Shown piece by piece: positions 1 to 10,533 of a DNA stretch of 64,000 nt. The position numbers were made by a program, and so were the translations under genes. The DNA lies in assembly GCA_023954715.1 (NCBI GenBank), contig JAGSHD010000015.1, forward strand, positions 59,772 to 123,771, written 5' to 3'. The notes beneath the pieces are model-generated. The model was not told the DNA's origin. It was given only the letters and a program-made list of their open reading frames with translations, and searched no databases. How positions within the stretch are numbered: the first letter of the stretch is position 1; each line of letters opens with the position of its first letter. The DNA comes from Candidatus Cloacimonadota bacterium (GTDB lineage: Bacteria; Muiribacteriota; UBA6191).

Positions 1-1661
1 AAGTTCAAAAATTTACTTGCAAGCTTTTTCTTTTCTTGTAAATCCAACAGAGTAAACAAATCTGTAAAATGAATTGATTTGCTAAGCTTTTCTTGTAAAA
101 AAATTATCGTAGCCTTTGAAAAATCAAAGTGATGTAAATCTAAATCTATTCTAAAAGAGAGTATAAGCCTATGAAACCAGATCAAGTCTTTTTCTAAAAT
201 TAACCAAGACCTTTTAAAGGCAGCCTCTTCTATCTTTGCATTATCTTCTTTAAGAATGCTCAAACTCTTTGCACTAAACAGTAAGGCTCGTCTATCTAAG
301 GTAAAGCTTTTTTGTTGTTTTTTACGAAATTTATGCATAAATCGTTGATAAACAGAGCTAGGTATTTGCTTTATCAAACTCTCATTTAAATATTGATAAT
401 ATTGAGCAATGATCAGTCGGCACGCAAAATGATAAGCCTTCGGAAAAAACACTTCAAACTCCCTAAAATTAAGAGAACTTTTTCGTAACTCAACAATTAG
501 TTCTGGAGTCAAATGCAAAGATGCCTCTCTCACAGACTGACTTAAAACTAGTGAGTCTTCAAACAGCTCTAGCTGTGAAACCTTTGATAGTTTTAATTGA
601 ATTTCTTGTTTTTTATTTTGTGGTAATACTCTTAAAAGCAATCGAATCAATCGCTCTTTTGAATCATCATTAATTAGTGACTTTATATGAGGATGAAACC
701 ATTTTTTATCATTTAACAAGTCTTGTTTACTATTGACAGAGACCTGATCTAAAAGCAATTGAAGCCTAGATAAGTGAGATATAAACTCTTTGTCATAATC
801 TGGATTAGAAAGTAATACACTTAACAACAGGCGACCTAGATGACTTCGATCTCCTTGTGTGGCAAAAAAGTCCTTATAATCTATTTTCATTTTGTCTAAT
901 TGTTTCAATAATTCAATACTCCTATCTTTAAGGGATGTGGACAAATACAATACCTTAAACAGGTTTTGTTTTTTATCTGTAAACCTTAAAATTGTATTGA
1001 TAGATTGTATTCTTTGCAGATCAGACTTTAAAACTGATAGAACCAAATGCATTGATAAATAAGCATGACGGCTAGAGTGCTTTTTTTGAGGAACATATTT
1101 TAAAAAAGGAGGTATCTGAGACTCTATTACCCTCAAATAAGCTTTAGGATAGCTTTCTAACAAAAAGGGAAGACTCTGATCTAAAACTCGCGTTACATTT
1201 CTAATCTCAATAAAAATTGATCTCATAACTTTAGAGTTACTATAGGTCTCCATTTTCTTAATTTGTTTTTCTATTAAAAAAGAGATATTTGATTGATCTA
1301 ATTTAAACAAGTCATCCAATGTTTTTTCATCTACTACAGCTTGATTAATAGTAAATCCTATGTCATAAGTAGTAAGTAACTCTAAAAGTCTTTCTATCTC
1401 TTTTGGCTTTTGTGACACCCAGTAAAAAAACAATTTCTTTATTGGTATTTTGTGAGAAGTTAAATAATTTAAAGATTTGATTTTTTGACTAGGGTTATTG
1501 CCTGTTAGGTTTGGATTTTTATCTAAATTAAGCTTTTCATAAAGAATAGGCTTATCTTCTTTTTGCTCAACTTCTTTGGATATATCAGAGAAGAAGTCAT
1601 CACTATAATTACAAGCTATAAAAACTATAAATATCAAAACTTTTAACATAAAAACTTTCAT
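1..1661 (-). CDS. Partial putative lipoprotein (C-terminus off the left edge), last gene of pseudopilin-like operon
   Basis: Manual minus-strand translation from CAT at 1659-1661: MKVFMLKVLIFIVFIACNYSDDFFSDISKEV..., open to window edge; lipobox-like FIAC; ATGA overlap with upstream ORF stop at 1658. Confidence 0.6.
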   Translation of the reverse strand, partial: MKVFMLKVLIFIVFIACNYSDDFFSDISKEVEQKEDKPILYEKLNLDKNPNLTGNNPSQKIKSLNYLTSHKIPIKKLFFYWVSQKPKEIERLLELLTTYDIGFTINQAVVDEKTLDDLFKLDQSNISFLIEKQIKKMETYSNSKVMRSIFIEIRNVTRVLDQSLPFLLESYPKAYLRVIESQIPPFLKYVPQKKHSSRHAYLSMHLVLSVLKSDLQRIQSINTILRFTDKKQNLFKVLYLSTSLKDRSIELLKQLDKMKIDYKDFFATQGDRSHLGRLLLSVLLSNPDYDKEFISHLSRLQLLLDQVSVNSKQDLLNDKKWFHPHIKSLINDDSKERLIRLLLRVLPQNKKQEIQLKLSKVSQLELFEDSLVLSQSVREASLHLTPELIVELRKSSLNFREFEVFFPKAYHFACRLIIAQYYQYLNESLIKQIPSSVYQRFMHKFRKKQQKSFTLDRRALLFSAKSLSILKEDNAKIEEAAFKRSWLILEKDLIWFHRLILSFRIDLDLHHFDFSKATIIFLQEKLSKSIHFTDLFTLLDLQEKKKLASKFLN

Positions 1662-3916
1662 TGATAAGAATTAAGCATAAACAACTGCTGAGTTTCATGA
1701 GAAATTGGGAATGTAGTGCTAGTGAGAGGGCTAACACTAGTAGGCCCATTATAATAAGCTCCTGTTATTTTATCCACAATTCGCCCTTCATCATCAATGA
1801 TAAATTTGTCAAGGTATGGGTTTTCTACTGGACCAATAGCTGGATTTACTAATGGTGAACTATAGAGGTTTGGATCAACGGTTAGAGGTATAGCAGGAGC
1901 ACCTCCTAAACCTTGAGTTGGATCACTTAAGTGCTGATTATCAGCTGCAGTTGCATTAGGATCATCACCATGTCCATCTGCATAGGTTTGAGCTGTCATC
2001 CTTCCCAAGTCTTTTGCGACGTCGGTCGGTGTTTTTGCAACAGCTGGGTCGACTTGTGCTGGAAATGATAAAGTTGGGGAAACTAAAGGTGGGCTATCCA
2101 TTCTAGGTATCTGCTCAATCTGATATCCATCATTATAAGGTTTTGCTCCCGTAGAGGGAACTTCATATTGTGCAACATTAAGTTCGTGCGCTAAATCTGG
2201 ATCTATATCGTTCTCTGGCTCTAAAATTGGAGTATGAGCATCTTCTGCATAAGCTTCTGGTATAACATCCTTAGTATTTAAAGTTACAGTATCATCAGGA
2301 CCAGCTTGAGGCGTCTCTAAATCGGATTCATTTTCACCATCATCCATATCTGGGCCCTCCCCTTTACCTTCTTCACAATTCTCTTTACCATCTACTGTAA
2401 GCGTAAACAAGCCACCATTTTGGCTGCAATGCTCTGCCCGAATTTCTCTAGCTTGTAAAATAGACCCATGTTGATTACATGATCCATCCTCTAGTGTCTC
2501 CCCGCCTATTTCAGCACACATAGCCTGTACACTTGGTTTTTCATTGTGATCTACGGCTGGGGTTATTACTATTTCATCCAAGTCGTCTGGCTCAGGAGCA
2601 TCTTCAGATTCTAACGGCTCCTCATCAACATCTAGTACTTCTCCTTCTAATGGGGGCGGAAAATCCAAGTTTACGGATAGAAATTGTTTATTATCATCAA
2701 TTTTCTTATTAGGTTTTCTATTTTGCGCTTTTAAATCATCCACAATATCTAGGGATAAAACATCTGCTAGCATCTTAACCTTAGTTTGAACTTTTTTACC
2801 TTCTTTATGAGACGAAGGCTCAGTAACTGTACTTAAATGCTGATCGATTTTATTAATAAAGCTATCAAAGCTATCCTTTGGCATTAACTTGCTTAGAGAA
2901 GTCATCAATTTAACAAACTCTAACACCGGCATTTCAACTTTTTGATTTAATTTTAAAAAACCGCTGTTGGAGGGACTTAAAATAACTGTTTGATGCTCGG
3001 CGTAGTTAGACTTAAAGCCTTGAATAAAGCTTTCTTTTAGAGAGTTTTCAATTTCTGCTTGGGAGGCTTGATTTACTTGAGAGTCTATCTCCTGAGATGA
3101 ATTTGCTAGCTGAAACGATTTTTGTTGTAATAAAACTTTTGAGAGACTAAGTGCCTGATCTTCACTTGAAAAACCAGATAAGTTTTTAGATAACTTATTA
3201 TTAGGCTTTAAGTTTTTCAATCTTTGACTGAATTTTATCTGCCTATCTATTTTTTGATTTACTCGGTTTAATGAGATTAAGTCATTCCATAAATTAGCTA
3301 AGTCAGGAGAGGCTAAGCTCCCCGAGAGAATCAAGTCTTTTTTAGACTTTAACCTTTCTAAAAATGAAGAGCTTTTAAAGTACTTTGCAAAGTTTTTATC
3401 TTCAGAGTAATCAAATAATTTATTAATATTAATAGACTTTTTTTCTTTTACTGTTAATTTTGCTTCTCCATTTTGCTTTTGATATGACATAGAAGAGCTC
3501 AACAATGTTACATCCTGCGCTTTACCTGATTTATTTGTAAAAACTCCTTTTATCAACATATCTAACTCAAATCCATTAGATTTATCTTTTAAATTAGATG
3601 AAATAAAATATTCAAAATACCCTTGATTATTACCCTCTGAATAATAAAAATCTTGCCTTCCGTTAGGAGACTTTTTAAAAAAAGGAAGTTTTTCAAACTT
3701 TAACTTAGAAAAAAGCCATTGAAATCCAGACTCCGCTATATAAAAAGAAGTTAGCTCTCTCTCTATTAAGTTATTTTGCTTTTGTTGATGATTTAAAATC
3801 GTAAAATGAACCACTCCAATTCCCATTGCCACCATTAAGGATACAGCTACAACAGGTATTATAAATCCACGACGACCCAACGAAATACTCATTTTTCTAA
3901 AGGTTAAACACATCAA
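1658..3916 (-). CDS. PilX/GspK-like prepilin-type protein with long acidic Pro-rich C-terminus
   Basis: N-term RRGFIIPVVAVSLMVAMGIGVVHFTIL prepilin-like segment followed by 'AESGFQWL'; operonic with two other prepilin-like ORFs. Confidence 0.6.
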   Translation of the reverse strand: MMCLTFRKMSISLGRRGFIIPVVAVSLMVAMGIGVVHFTILNHQQKQNNLIERELTSFYIAESGFQWLFSKLKFEKLPFFKKSPNGRQDFYYSEGNNQGYFEYFISSNLKDKSNGFELDMLIKGVFTNKSGKAQDVTLLSSSMSYQKQNGEAKLTVKEKKSININKLFDYSEDKNFAKYFKSSSFLERLKSKKDLILSGSLASPDLANLWNDLISLNRVNQKIDRQIKFSQRLKNLKPNNKLSKNLSGFSSEDQALSLSKVLLQQKSFQLANSSQEIDSQVNQASQAEIENSLKESFIQGFKSNYAEHQTVILSPSNSGFLKLNQKVEMPVLEFVKLMTSLSKLMPKDSFDSFINKIDQHLSTVTEPSSHKEGKKVQTKVKMLADVLSLDIVDDLKAQNRKPNKKIDDNKQFLSVNLDFPPPLEGEVLDVDEEPLESEDAPEPDDLDEIVITPAVDHNEKPSVQAMCAEIGGETLEDGSCNQHGSILQAREIRAEHCSQNGGLFTLTVDGKENCEEGKGEGPDMDDGENESDLETPQAGPDDTVTLNTKDVIPEAYAEDAHTPILEPENDIDPDLAHELNVAQYEVPSTGAKPYNDGYQIEQIPRMDSPPLVSPTLSFPAQVDPAVAKTPTDVAKDLGRMTAQTYADGHGDDPNATAADNQHLSDPTQGLGGAPAIPLTVDPNLYSSPLVNPAIGPVENPYLDKFIIDDEGRIVDKITGAYYNGPTSVSPLTSTTFPISHETQQLFMLNSYQ

Positions 3917-4373
3917 AAAACTCCACTAATGCACCATCTGGTTTTTTCATTCTTACTTTTAAATAAAGTTCTACTTGAGATTTACTCTTAGCTATAAATC
4001 GAATATAACTTAGATCAAATTTTTGTTGAGATGTCTTGACCAACAAAGTCTTTGTTCCATTTTTAGTTTTGAACAAACCTGTTTTTAAATCAAAACCCAG
4101 TAAAACAGGGATTTGTGACTTAGACTTCAAAAGCAAATATTTTGAATTATCATTAATTTTAGGGATTATAATCTCTTCAGATTGCTTCATCTCTTGTTGA
4201 ATAGCCTTAAAGACTCTCTTTATCATTGATAAGGCCATACCCTTTTCAACCATCTGAGAAGACTTTTTCTTGGTAGAGCTTGTCGAACCAAACACAATCG
4301 AAAAAATAAGACCTATAATTCCAACAATAATTGTAAGCTCTAATACCGTAAAACCCTTGCTTTGTCTTTTCAT
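3897..4373 (-). CDS. Type IV prepilin/pseudopilin-like protein
   Basis: KGFTVLELTIIVGIIGLIFSIVFG class III signal (GFTxLE). Confidence 0.75.
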   Translation of the reverse strand: MKRQSKGFTVLELTIIVGIIGLIFSIVFGSTSSTKKKSSQMVEKGMALSMIKRVFKAIQQEMKQSEEIIIPKINDNSKYLLLKSKSQIPVLLGFDLKTGLFKTKNGTKTLLVKTSQQKFDLSYIRFIAKSKSQVELYLKVRMKKPDGALVEFFDVFNL

Positions 4374-4882
4374 TGCTTATACCTAGATAAAAGCATATTC
4401 AATACAACTTTCCCTTTTTTATCATTATATATATTTTCATAAAAAACAGTGATTTCTAAGCGCTTAATGTTAGGGTTTTTCTCCATGGTAAGTACATCAT
4501 TTAATGATAAAGTAAAATAATAGTGCTTTAGCTCTTGTTTAAGCGTTGGGTACTCTGTCTCGTTGATCCCTGTCAAATCAAAATCCTTGAAAAAATCTGA
4601 TATAGGGTACTTCGAGTCTACTGCTACTCCCAAAGGCGTATCAGTCTCCAAATTATCAAAATCACCAGAGCTTTGAATCAAAGAAATTGATTTTTCGATG
4701 ATGCGCTTACCAATATAGTTAGCATAGGTCAAATTGACTAACTGAAATTGCCTTTTAGTATTATTTGAAAACAAACCAAATATAGGAAAAAATGCCGCCG
4801 ACATTATAACTACAGCGATTACCACTTCGAGTAAACTCAAGCCATGATTGGAGTATTTTATCTTTTTGTTTTGTAGTTTCAT
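4370..4882 (-). CDS. Type IV prepilin/pseudopilin-like protein (PilV/GspI-like)
   Basis: NHGLSLLEVVIAVVIMSAAFFPIFGLFSN prepilin signal; ATGA overlap with next ORF. Confidence 0.75.
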   Translation of the reverse strand: MKLQNKKIKYSNHGLSLLEVVIAVVIMSAAFFPIFGLFSNNTKRQFQLVNLTYANYIGKRIIEKSISLIQSSGDFDNLETDTPLGVAVDSKYPISDFFKDFDLTGINETEYPTLKQELKHYYFTLSLNDVLTMEKNPNIKRLEITVFYENIYNDKKGKVVLNMLLSRYKQ

Positions 4883-5110
4883 ATCTTTAATAAAAATTAA
4901 CTTTCTTCAATAGCATATTTATAATTTCATCGTTGATAAGACTATTTAACATATTTTTCAAATAATTTAGTATTTATTATCACATATTTTACATTAGATA
5001 ACTCTACAATTGTATCTTTTATATGATAAGTTTATCTGAGTAAATATTTTTACTAATAAACTTATTTTTATCTTCTAAAAAAATATACCTAAAATATATC
5101 TTTTCGCCCT

Positions 5111-7084
5111 ATGCAAAACAAAATCTTAACTGACATAGAAGACCCTGATGTAAACATACGTAGAGTCGCTATACGAGATCTTTTGAGTTCCAAACACCCG
5201 CAAAAAATAGAAATTTTAAAAAGACGATCTATCACAGAATCTGATGTCCAACTTAAATATGAACTGAAAAAGTATCTCAACGAGTACCTATCGATTCAAA
5301 AGAAAAAAACTCCTAATAAAAATATTAACGATATTCAAAAAGCACTAGATAGTGACAATATTGAGACAGTTTATAAAGCGTTTTCATATATCCTTAAGCA
5401 CAGACAAACCCAATTTTTGCCTCAAATGAAAGAAATCTCTAAAAAGAGAAATGACTCATTATTAAGAGCAAATATTGCTTCACTATTATCATTTACTGGA
5501 CAAGACAGCCTCAATGAATTACAAGAATTCCTAAAAGATGAGGACCCTAGGGTCATAGCCTGTGCTATTGACTCTCTAATGAATCTAGGCAGCACTAACG
5601 CACTTGCCAATGTAGTTGAGTTTGCATCTCATGAAGACCCTAGACTTAAATCAACGGCAATTAAAGCCCTACTTAAAAGAGGGGACGAATCCGCTTTTCA
5701 TTTGTTTGAGAAAATGGTCCAGTCTGAATACTCTTCGTATAGAGAATCCGTTGTTCACGCCTTGTGTGAAATCACCCATCCTAGAGCACTATTTCTTCTT
5801 GAAAAACTGCTAAAGGATGATGTTGAATCCATCCGATCTAAAGCGCTGATTGGAATTCAAAAGTTATGTGATAGTGGTGATTTAAAAGCCCAAAAAATAT
5901 TATCAGACAATCTACAATTTAAAGAAAAACTGACCTCAAATTTTGAAAATACAAGTTTAGAAATTGATACTCCGGCTGCGTTAAACTCCAATGATATATC
6001 CTTAAGAATGAACGCTTTAGTAGAAATCTCTAAGTCCGACCACACCAATGCGATCCATCAAATTATTGAAAGATTAAAAGTTGAAAAAGAGATTAAAGTT
6101 ATATCTTGTGCTTTAATCGCCTTAGCCAGAGTTAGTGGCCCGGATAAGCTTAAAATTCGCTTTTTCATGTCCTATTTATCTCATAAAGACCATCGAATTC
6201 GTGCTAGCTCCATAGAATGCCTATCTACTATGATAGCAGAAGAGCGAAAAGACTTTTTTTTAGCTTATTTAAACGATGAAAACAATCGAGTTATTGGTAA
6301 TGCTATTGTTGCTTTGTATAAATCCAATCGCTACTCAGAAGAGTTTTCGTATTTCGTTATTAAAGCGATTTTAGACTTATATAATCATCAAGATGAAAAC
6401 TTTAGTCTGACGGCCATATACTGTACAGGTATTTTACAATCAAAACAGCTCTTACCATCTTTAGTTAAAGTCGTTCAATCTGGAAATCAAAAACTAAAAG
6501 AAAAAGCTCTTGAAATTTTAAGTGATTGGGCATCAGAAGATAACGAAGCAAAGACTTACCTTGAAGAGTTTGAAAACTTCACCAAAGAAGAAGCCCCTAA
6601 CCCTCAAAAAAGTAAAGTAACAAGCAAAAATAAGGCACAAGCTAAAGTAAAACCAAAAGCTGTACAAACGAGTATCAAAACAAAGGTAAAGTCGACTCCT
6701 ACTCCAACACCAAAAAACCTAATCATTGCAACCCAAGCCTATATCATATTAGCAACGATCTATTCTTTTTATAGATGGTCCATGGTCCTACTATCAAATG
6801 AAGGAAACCTCTATGTCCGAATATTTTCTCTTGGTGGATTTTTACTCTGTGGAATTTGGATTCTATTAGGTGTTTTACTTCCTGTTTTAAGGAAAAATGG
6901 AAAAAATTATCTGTATGCAATAGTTTCTTTAGATTTTTTGTTTACCCTTACAGCTGGTATGCTAATTTTCGTATTAGAAGATGTTTTAGCCGGCTGTATT
7001 TTCATGTTTCATGGCTTTGGTTTTCTTGCTGTTTTATTTGCTTTTATACACCAGCTTCAAAAGTACAACAACTTCAAATCTTAA
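5111..7084 (+). CDS. HEAT-repeat protein with C-terminal transmembrane helices
   Basis: 657 aa with repeated 'L.D.d..Vr..Ai.aL..lg' helical repeats; C-terminal hydrophobic helices (LIIATQAYIILATIYSFY...). Confidence 0.75.
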   Translation: MQNKILTDIEDPDVNIRRVAIRDLLSSKHPQKIEILKRRSITESDVQLKYELKKYLNEYLSIQKKKTPNKNINDIQKALDSDNIETVYKAFSYILKHRQTQFLPQMKEISKKRNDSLLRANIASLLSFTGQDSLNELQEFLKDEDPRVIACAIDSLMNLGSTNALANVVEFASHEDPRLKSTAIKALLKRGDESAFHLFEKMVQSEYSSYRESVVHALCEITHPRALFLLEKLLKDDVESIRSKALIGIQKLCDSGDLKAQKILSDNLQFKEKLTSNFENTSLEIDTPAALNSNDISLRMNALVEISKSDHTNAIHQIIERLKVEKEIKVISCALIALARVSGPDKLKIRFFMSYLSHKDHRIRASSIECLSTMIAEERKDFFLAYLNDENNRVIGNAIVALYKSNRYSEEFSYFVIKAILDLYNHQDENFSLTAIYCTGILQSKQLLPSLVKVVQSGNQKLKEKALEILSDWASEDNEAKTYLEEFENFTKEEAPNPQKSKVTSKNKAQAKVKPKAVQTSIKTKVKSTPTPTPKNLIIATQAYIILATIYSFYRWSMVLLSNEGNLYVRIFSLGGFLLCGIWILLGVLLPVLRKNGKNYLYAIVSLDFLFTLTAGMLIFVLEDVLAGCIFMFHGFGFLAVLFAFIHQLQKYNNFKS

Positions 7085-7086
7085 AG

Positions 7087-8472
7087 TTATATTAACTTTT
7101 TTAATTTTGCTTCAATCTCTTTTACTGCAGGATGATTTTCTTCTAGCCCTACTTCGATCATTTGCAAAAGCCTTCTAGCATTTCTATTTTCATTTTTATC
7201 CATGTATATATTGGATAATGCTAACCCAGCATCTAAATACATGGGATTTAACTCTAGAGATTCTTTAAAGTTTTCTACTGCTTTATCCATATCTCCAAGA
7301 CTTTGATAACATAGACCTAGATAATAATATCCATCAGGGTAAGCCGGAGAAATGCTCAAACCTTTGTTTAACTCTTCTATAGCTTTTTCAATATTACTAC
7401 AATCATAGTACTCTTTTGCTAAATTTATATGAACTGAACCATAATCTGGCTCCATTCGTAAAATTTTAACTAAGCCTAATGCTGCTTCTTCAAAATATCC
7501 AACTTTTACAAACTCTAAGATATTTGCTAAGCCTATAAACTCCTTTTCTTGTAGTTTGACTACCTTATAAAAAGACTCATAAGCCTCTTCATATTGCTCT
7601 AAAAGTAGAAGGATTTTACCCATCTCATAGTGGGCTTCCACGTAAATCTCGTTTTTACTTAAAGACTTTTTTACACTTTGATAGGCTTCTTCAATTTTAC
7701 CCAATTTTCGTTGTAAAATACCAATTTTTAGTAAGATATCTGGGTAATCGTTTTCAAGATTAAGTTGCTCATAGTGTTTTAAAATCTCTTCTTCTAGCTT
7801 TTGAGAAGAGTCATCTAATCGAGCAATCATATTTTTGGAGCGAGCATCATTCGGTTTAATATCTAAGGCTCTTTGAAAATAAGACCTCGCCTCATCCACT
7901 TCATTTAAGTTGGCACAGCAACTACCTAAATTGCTTAATAACTGAAATGAGTTAGGTCGTAATTTTAAAGCAAACAAATATGATTTTTTTGCTTTCATAA
8001 AATACTGCATTTGAAAGCATATATTGCCATGAATAAAAAATGACTTTGCCCAATAAGGACGAATTTTTATCAATCTTTCTGCAATCTCTAATGACTTATC
8101 TTTTCTTTGTAACTCAAAGTTTGCTTGGATCAAAAACGTTAGAGCATCGGGGTCACTTTCTCTTTCAAATAACAAAGTATCTAAAAGATTTGTCGCTTCT
8201 TCGGATTTTCCTAGCTTGATAAAGTTTTGAAACTCTAATCTACTTTGCTCTACAACATTGATCAAATCTACATCTGCTTCACCACCAGGATCCATGCTAT
8301 CTAAAAAGCTTAATGTATTTAATTCTTGTCGCTCTGCAACATTGATATACATTTTTATATTAGGATAGTTTTTATCCATAGACTCAACAACAGTCCATCT
8401 TTTAATAGCCTCTTGAAAAAGCTCTTTTCTATATAAATCTAAACCTTCATGAAATAGTGCTTTAATATCCAT
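7087..8472 (-). CDS. Tetratricopeptide repeat protein
   Basis: Multiple TPR motifs (e.g. ALKLRPNSFQLLSNLGSCCANLNEVDEARSYFQRALDIKPND). Confidence 0.85.
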   Translation of the reverse strand: MDIKALFHEGLDLYRKELFQEAIKRWTVVESMDKNYPNIKMYINVAERQELNTLSFLDSMDPGGEADVDLINVVEQSRLEFQNFIKLGKSEEATNLLDTLLFERESDPDALTFLIQANFELQRKDKSLEIAERLIKIRPYWAKSFFIHGNICFQMQYFMKAKKSYLFALKLRPNSFQLLSNLGSCCANLNEVDEARSYFQRALDIKPNDARSKNMIARLDDSSQKLEEEILKHYEQLNLENDYPDILLKIGILQRKLGKIEEAYQSVKKSLSKNEIYVEAHYEMGKILLLLEQYEEAYESFYKVVKLQEKEFIGLANILEFVKVGYFEEAALGLVKILRMEPDYGSVHINLAKEYYDCSNIEKAIEELNKGLSISPAYPDGYYYLGLCYQSLGDMDKAVENFKESLELNPMYLDAGLALSNIYMDKNENRNARRLLQMIEVGLEENHPAVKEIEAKLKKLI

Positions 8473-8473
8473 A

Positions 8474-9739
8474 TTATGTCTTTCGTGGTTTTGGCTTTGC
8501 CGCTGGAAACAATATATTGTTTAAAATCAGTCGATATCCTGGTGAATTTTTATGTAATTTAAGATCTGTTGGAGGATCTGAAACCGCATGAGAAAAATCT
8601 TCTGGATCATGTCCACCATAAAAAGAAAAAGTGCCTTTTCCGAATCTACCGTGAATGTATTTGTAAACGTCTTTATCAATGGTTTTGCCTAGTTTAATCA
8701 CTGATGGCTTTAAGACTTTACCGCTAAATGATGTTGTTTGCCCTAAAAAACCTTTTACCACATGCCTATGGTTTTGATTTAACATGGCAGGAATCGGATC
8801 AAACTTTGCACTAAATTCAAATAATTCAAAGTCTTCGCGCTCAGGGTGAAATCTATTTTCATATAAAGAGACATCAATTGTTGAAAACTCATATACATTA
8901 GGATCTAAATCAAGTGTAAAATTTTCAAAGGCTAAAGTTTGACGAAAATCCAATCTTTTTTGGATGTTTTTTGAGATCGGTGTTCCATCTATTCTTGGAT
9001 CAACAATATCTAAACTTAACGATGCTAAACCAACATCAATGCTATCTGTTGCAGAGCACATAGCAAACATAAACCCACCTTTAGATACATACTCTTGTAC
9101 CATTTTAGCCACATCTCCAAACCAGGTTTGCACACTATTGTAACCAGCCTCTTTCGAAAGTTTTCTAAAAAGTTGGACTTTTTTTAAGTACCATGGAGCA
9201 TTTTTAAAAGAGCGATAGAACTTTCCGTACTGCCCACTAAAGTCTTCATGATGTAAATGCAACCAATCATAATCAAAGAGCTTACCAGCTAAAACTTCTT
9301 CATTCCATAGCTTGTCATAAGGTATTTTTGCATAGTTCATAACCAAGGTTACAGCATCGTCCCATGGGTCAGATGATTTTTGAGTGTAAACTGCAATTTT
9401 TGGAGCCTTCTCTAATTGAACCTTCCCCATGTTATTTTTTTCTATGATAGCGTCAATTTGTTGCTTTGTAGACTCATCAATAACTATTCCAGACACACCA
9501 TATAAAGTAGCCTGTAATAGGAGGTTTTCTGTGTAAGGCATTAAAAAGCTCCCACCCTTAAAGTTCAATAACCATTGTACTTTATGTGATTGCTCTAAAG
9601 CGAAATACGCCAGACCATACGCTCTTAGATGATCAGTTTGTGATTCGTCCATCTCTATCAAAAAATATTGATTTGTAAATGAGACCTGTATACTCAATAA
9701 CAAAAGTATTGGGTAAAGCACTCGTTTAAATAAGTTCAT
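8474..9739 (-). CDS. Conserved exported protein (resembles Bacteroidetes proteins often labelled asparagine synthetase B)
   Basis: N-term signal; 'MDESQTDHLRAYGLAYFALEQSHKVQWLLNFKGGSFLMPY' recalled as similar to that family; not verified. Confidence 0.45.
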   Translation of the reverse strand: MNLFKRVLYPILLLLSIQVSFTNQYFLIEMDESQTDHLRAYGLAYFALEQSHKVQWLLNFKGGSFLMPYTENLLLQATLYGVSGIVIDESTKQQIDAIIEKNNMGKVQLEKAPKIAVYTQKSSDPWDDAVTLVMNYAKIPYDKLWNEEVLAGKLFDYDWLHLHHEDFSGQYGKFYRSFKNAPWYLKKVQLFRKLSKEAGYNSVQTWFGDVAKMVQEYVSKGGFMFAMCSATDSIDVGLASLSLDIVDPRIDGTPISKNIQKRLDFRQTLAFENFTLDLDPNVYEFSTIDVSLYENRFHPEREDFELFEFSAKFDPIPAMLNQNHRHVVKGFLGQTTSFSGKVLKPSVIKLGKTIDKDVYKYIHGRFGKGTFSFYGGHDPEDFSHAVSDPPTDLKLHKNSPGYRLILNNILFPAAKPKPRKT

Positions 9740-10515
9740 TAAATATCCTGTGCAGAATTTTTTTCATTCTGACTGTCTTGTAATAGTAGTTTTGCTGCTA
9801 AAGCTATAGCTACAGCTTTAGGCCGCTTATCATTAAACTTTATACCAGCTGGACAATCTACCCGATCCACCTGATCTTGACTAAACCCTTGATTTAACAA
9901 ACGTTTTGTAAAAGTTTTCCATTTAGTTTGTGAACCAATTAATCCAATATAAGCTAAATCAGCTTTTAAGCATCTCTTGAGAATTTCAAAATCTAAGCCA
10001 TGATCGTGAGTCAAGATTATAACTTTCGATCTTGCTGGTAAATCATCTACTTCTGTTTCAGCACCATCAGACAATCGCTTTTCAACATTAGAAAAATTTT
10101 CTTTAAAAAATTGATCTTCTCTTGAATCAATCCAAACAATCTTATTTTGAAGGTCTTTCATTAATAATACGAGTTCTTTTCCGATGTGACCTGCTCCGAA
10201 AACGGCTAAGCTAGATGAGCTACCAATGATTGGTTCAAACATAATTTCAACACTGCCTCCACAACACTGTCCCAATTTTGCCCCTAAAGTAAACTCTCTA
10301 GTAAAACAAGCTTGGTTTCTTGTATCAATTAGCTCCCTTGAGAGCTCCATAGCTTTAAACTCTAAATGTCCGCCTCCTATACTTCCAATAATCGAATCTC
10401 TCAAAACAATCATTTTGGAAGCAATATTCCTAGGAGAAGAACCGTTAACTCTAATAATAGTAACCAAAACATGAGATTCATTATTTTGAGCTAACTGGTG
10501 TAATTTCAAATACAT
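9739..10515 (-). CDS. xdhC: XdhC/CoxI family xanthine dehydrogenase accessory protein
   Basis: GSSPRNIASKMIV, GSIGGGHLEFKAM, VFGAGHIGKELVLLM, YIGLIGSQTKWKTF motifs; adjacent to xdhAB. Confidence 0.9.
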   Translation of the reverse strand: MYLKLHQLAQNNESHVLVTIIRVNGSSPRNIASKMIVLRDSIIGSIGGGHLEFKAMELSRELIDTRNQACFTREFTLGAKLGQCCGGSVEIMFEPIIGSSSSLAVFGAGHIGKELVLLMKDLQNKIVWIDSREDQFFKENFSNVEKRLSDGAETEVDDLPARSKVIILTHDHGLDFEILKRCLKADLAYIGLIGSQTKWKTFTKRLLNQGFSQDQVDRVDCPAGIKFNDKRPKAVAIALAAKLLLQDSQNEKNSAQDI

Positions 10516-10533
10516 AATATTTATAAAACCTCT

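Noticed and set aside
5089-5280. Short antisense ORFs overlapping well-supported genes (e.g. 5089-5280, 5422-5610, 24253-24579, 37100-37330, 57600-57947)
   Set aside because: They lie opposite clear coding genes and have no SD or family signature.
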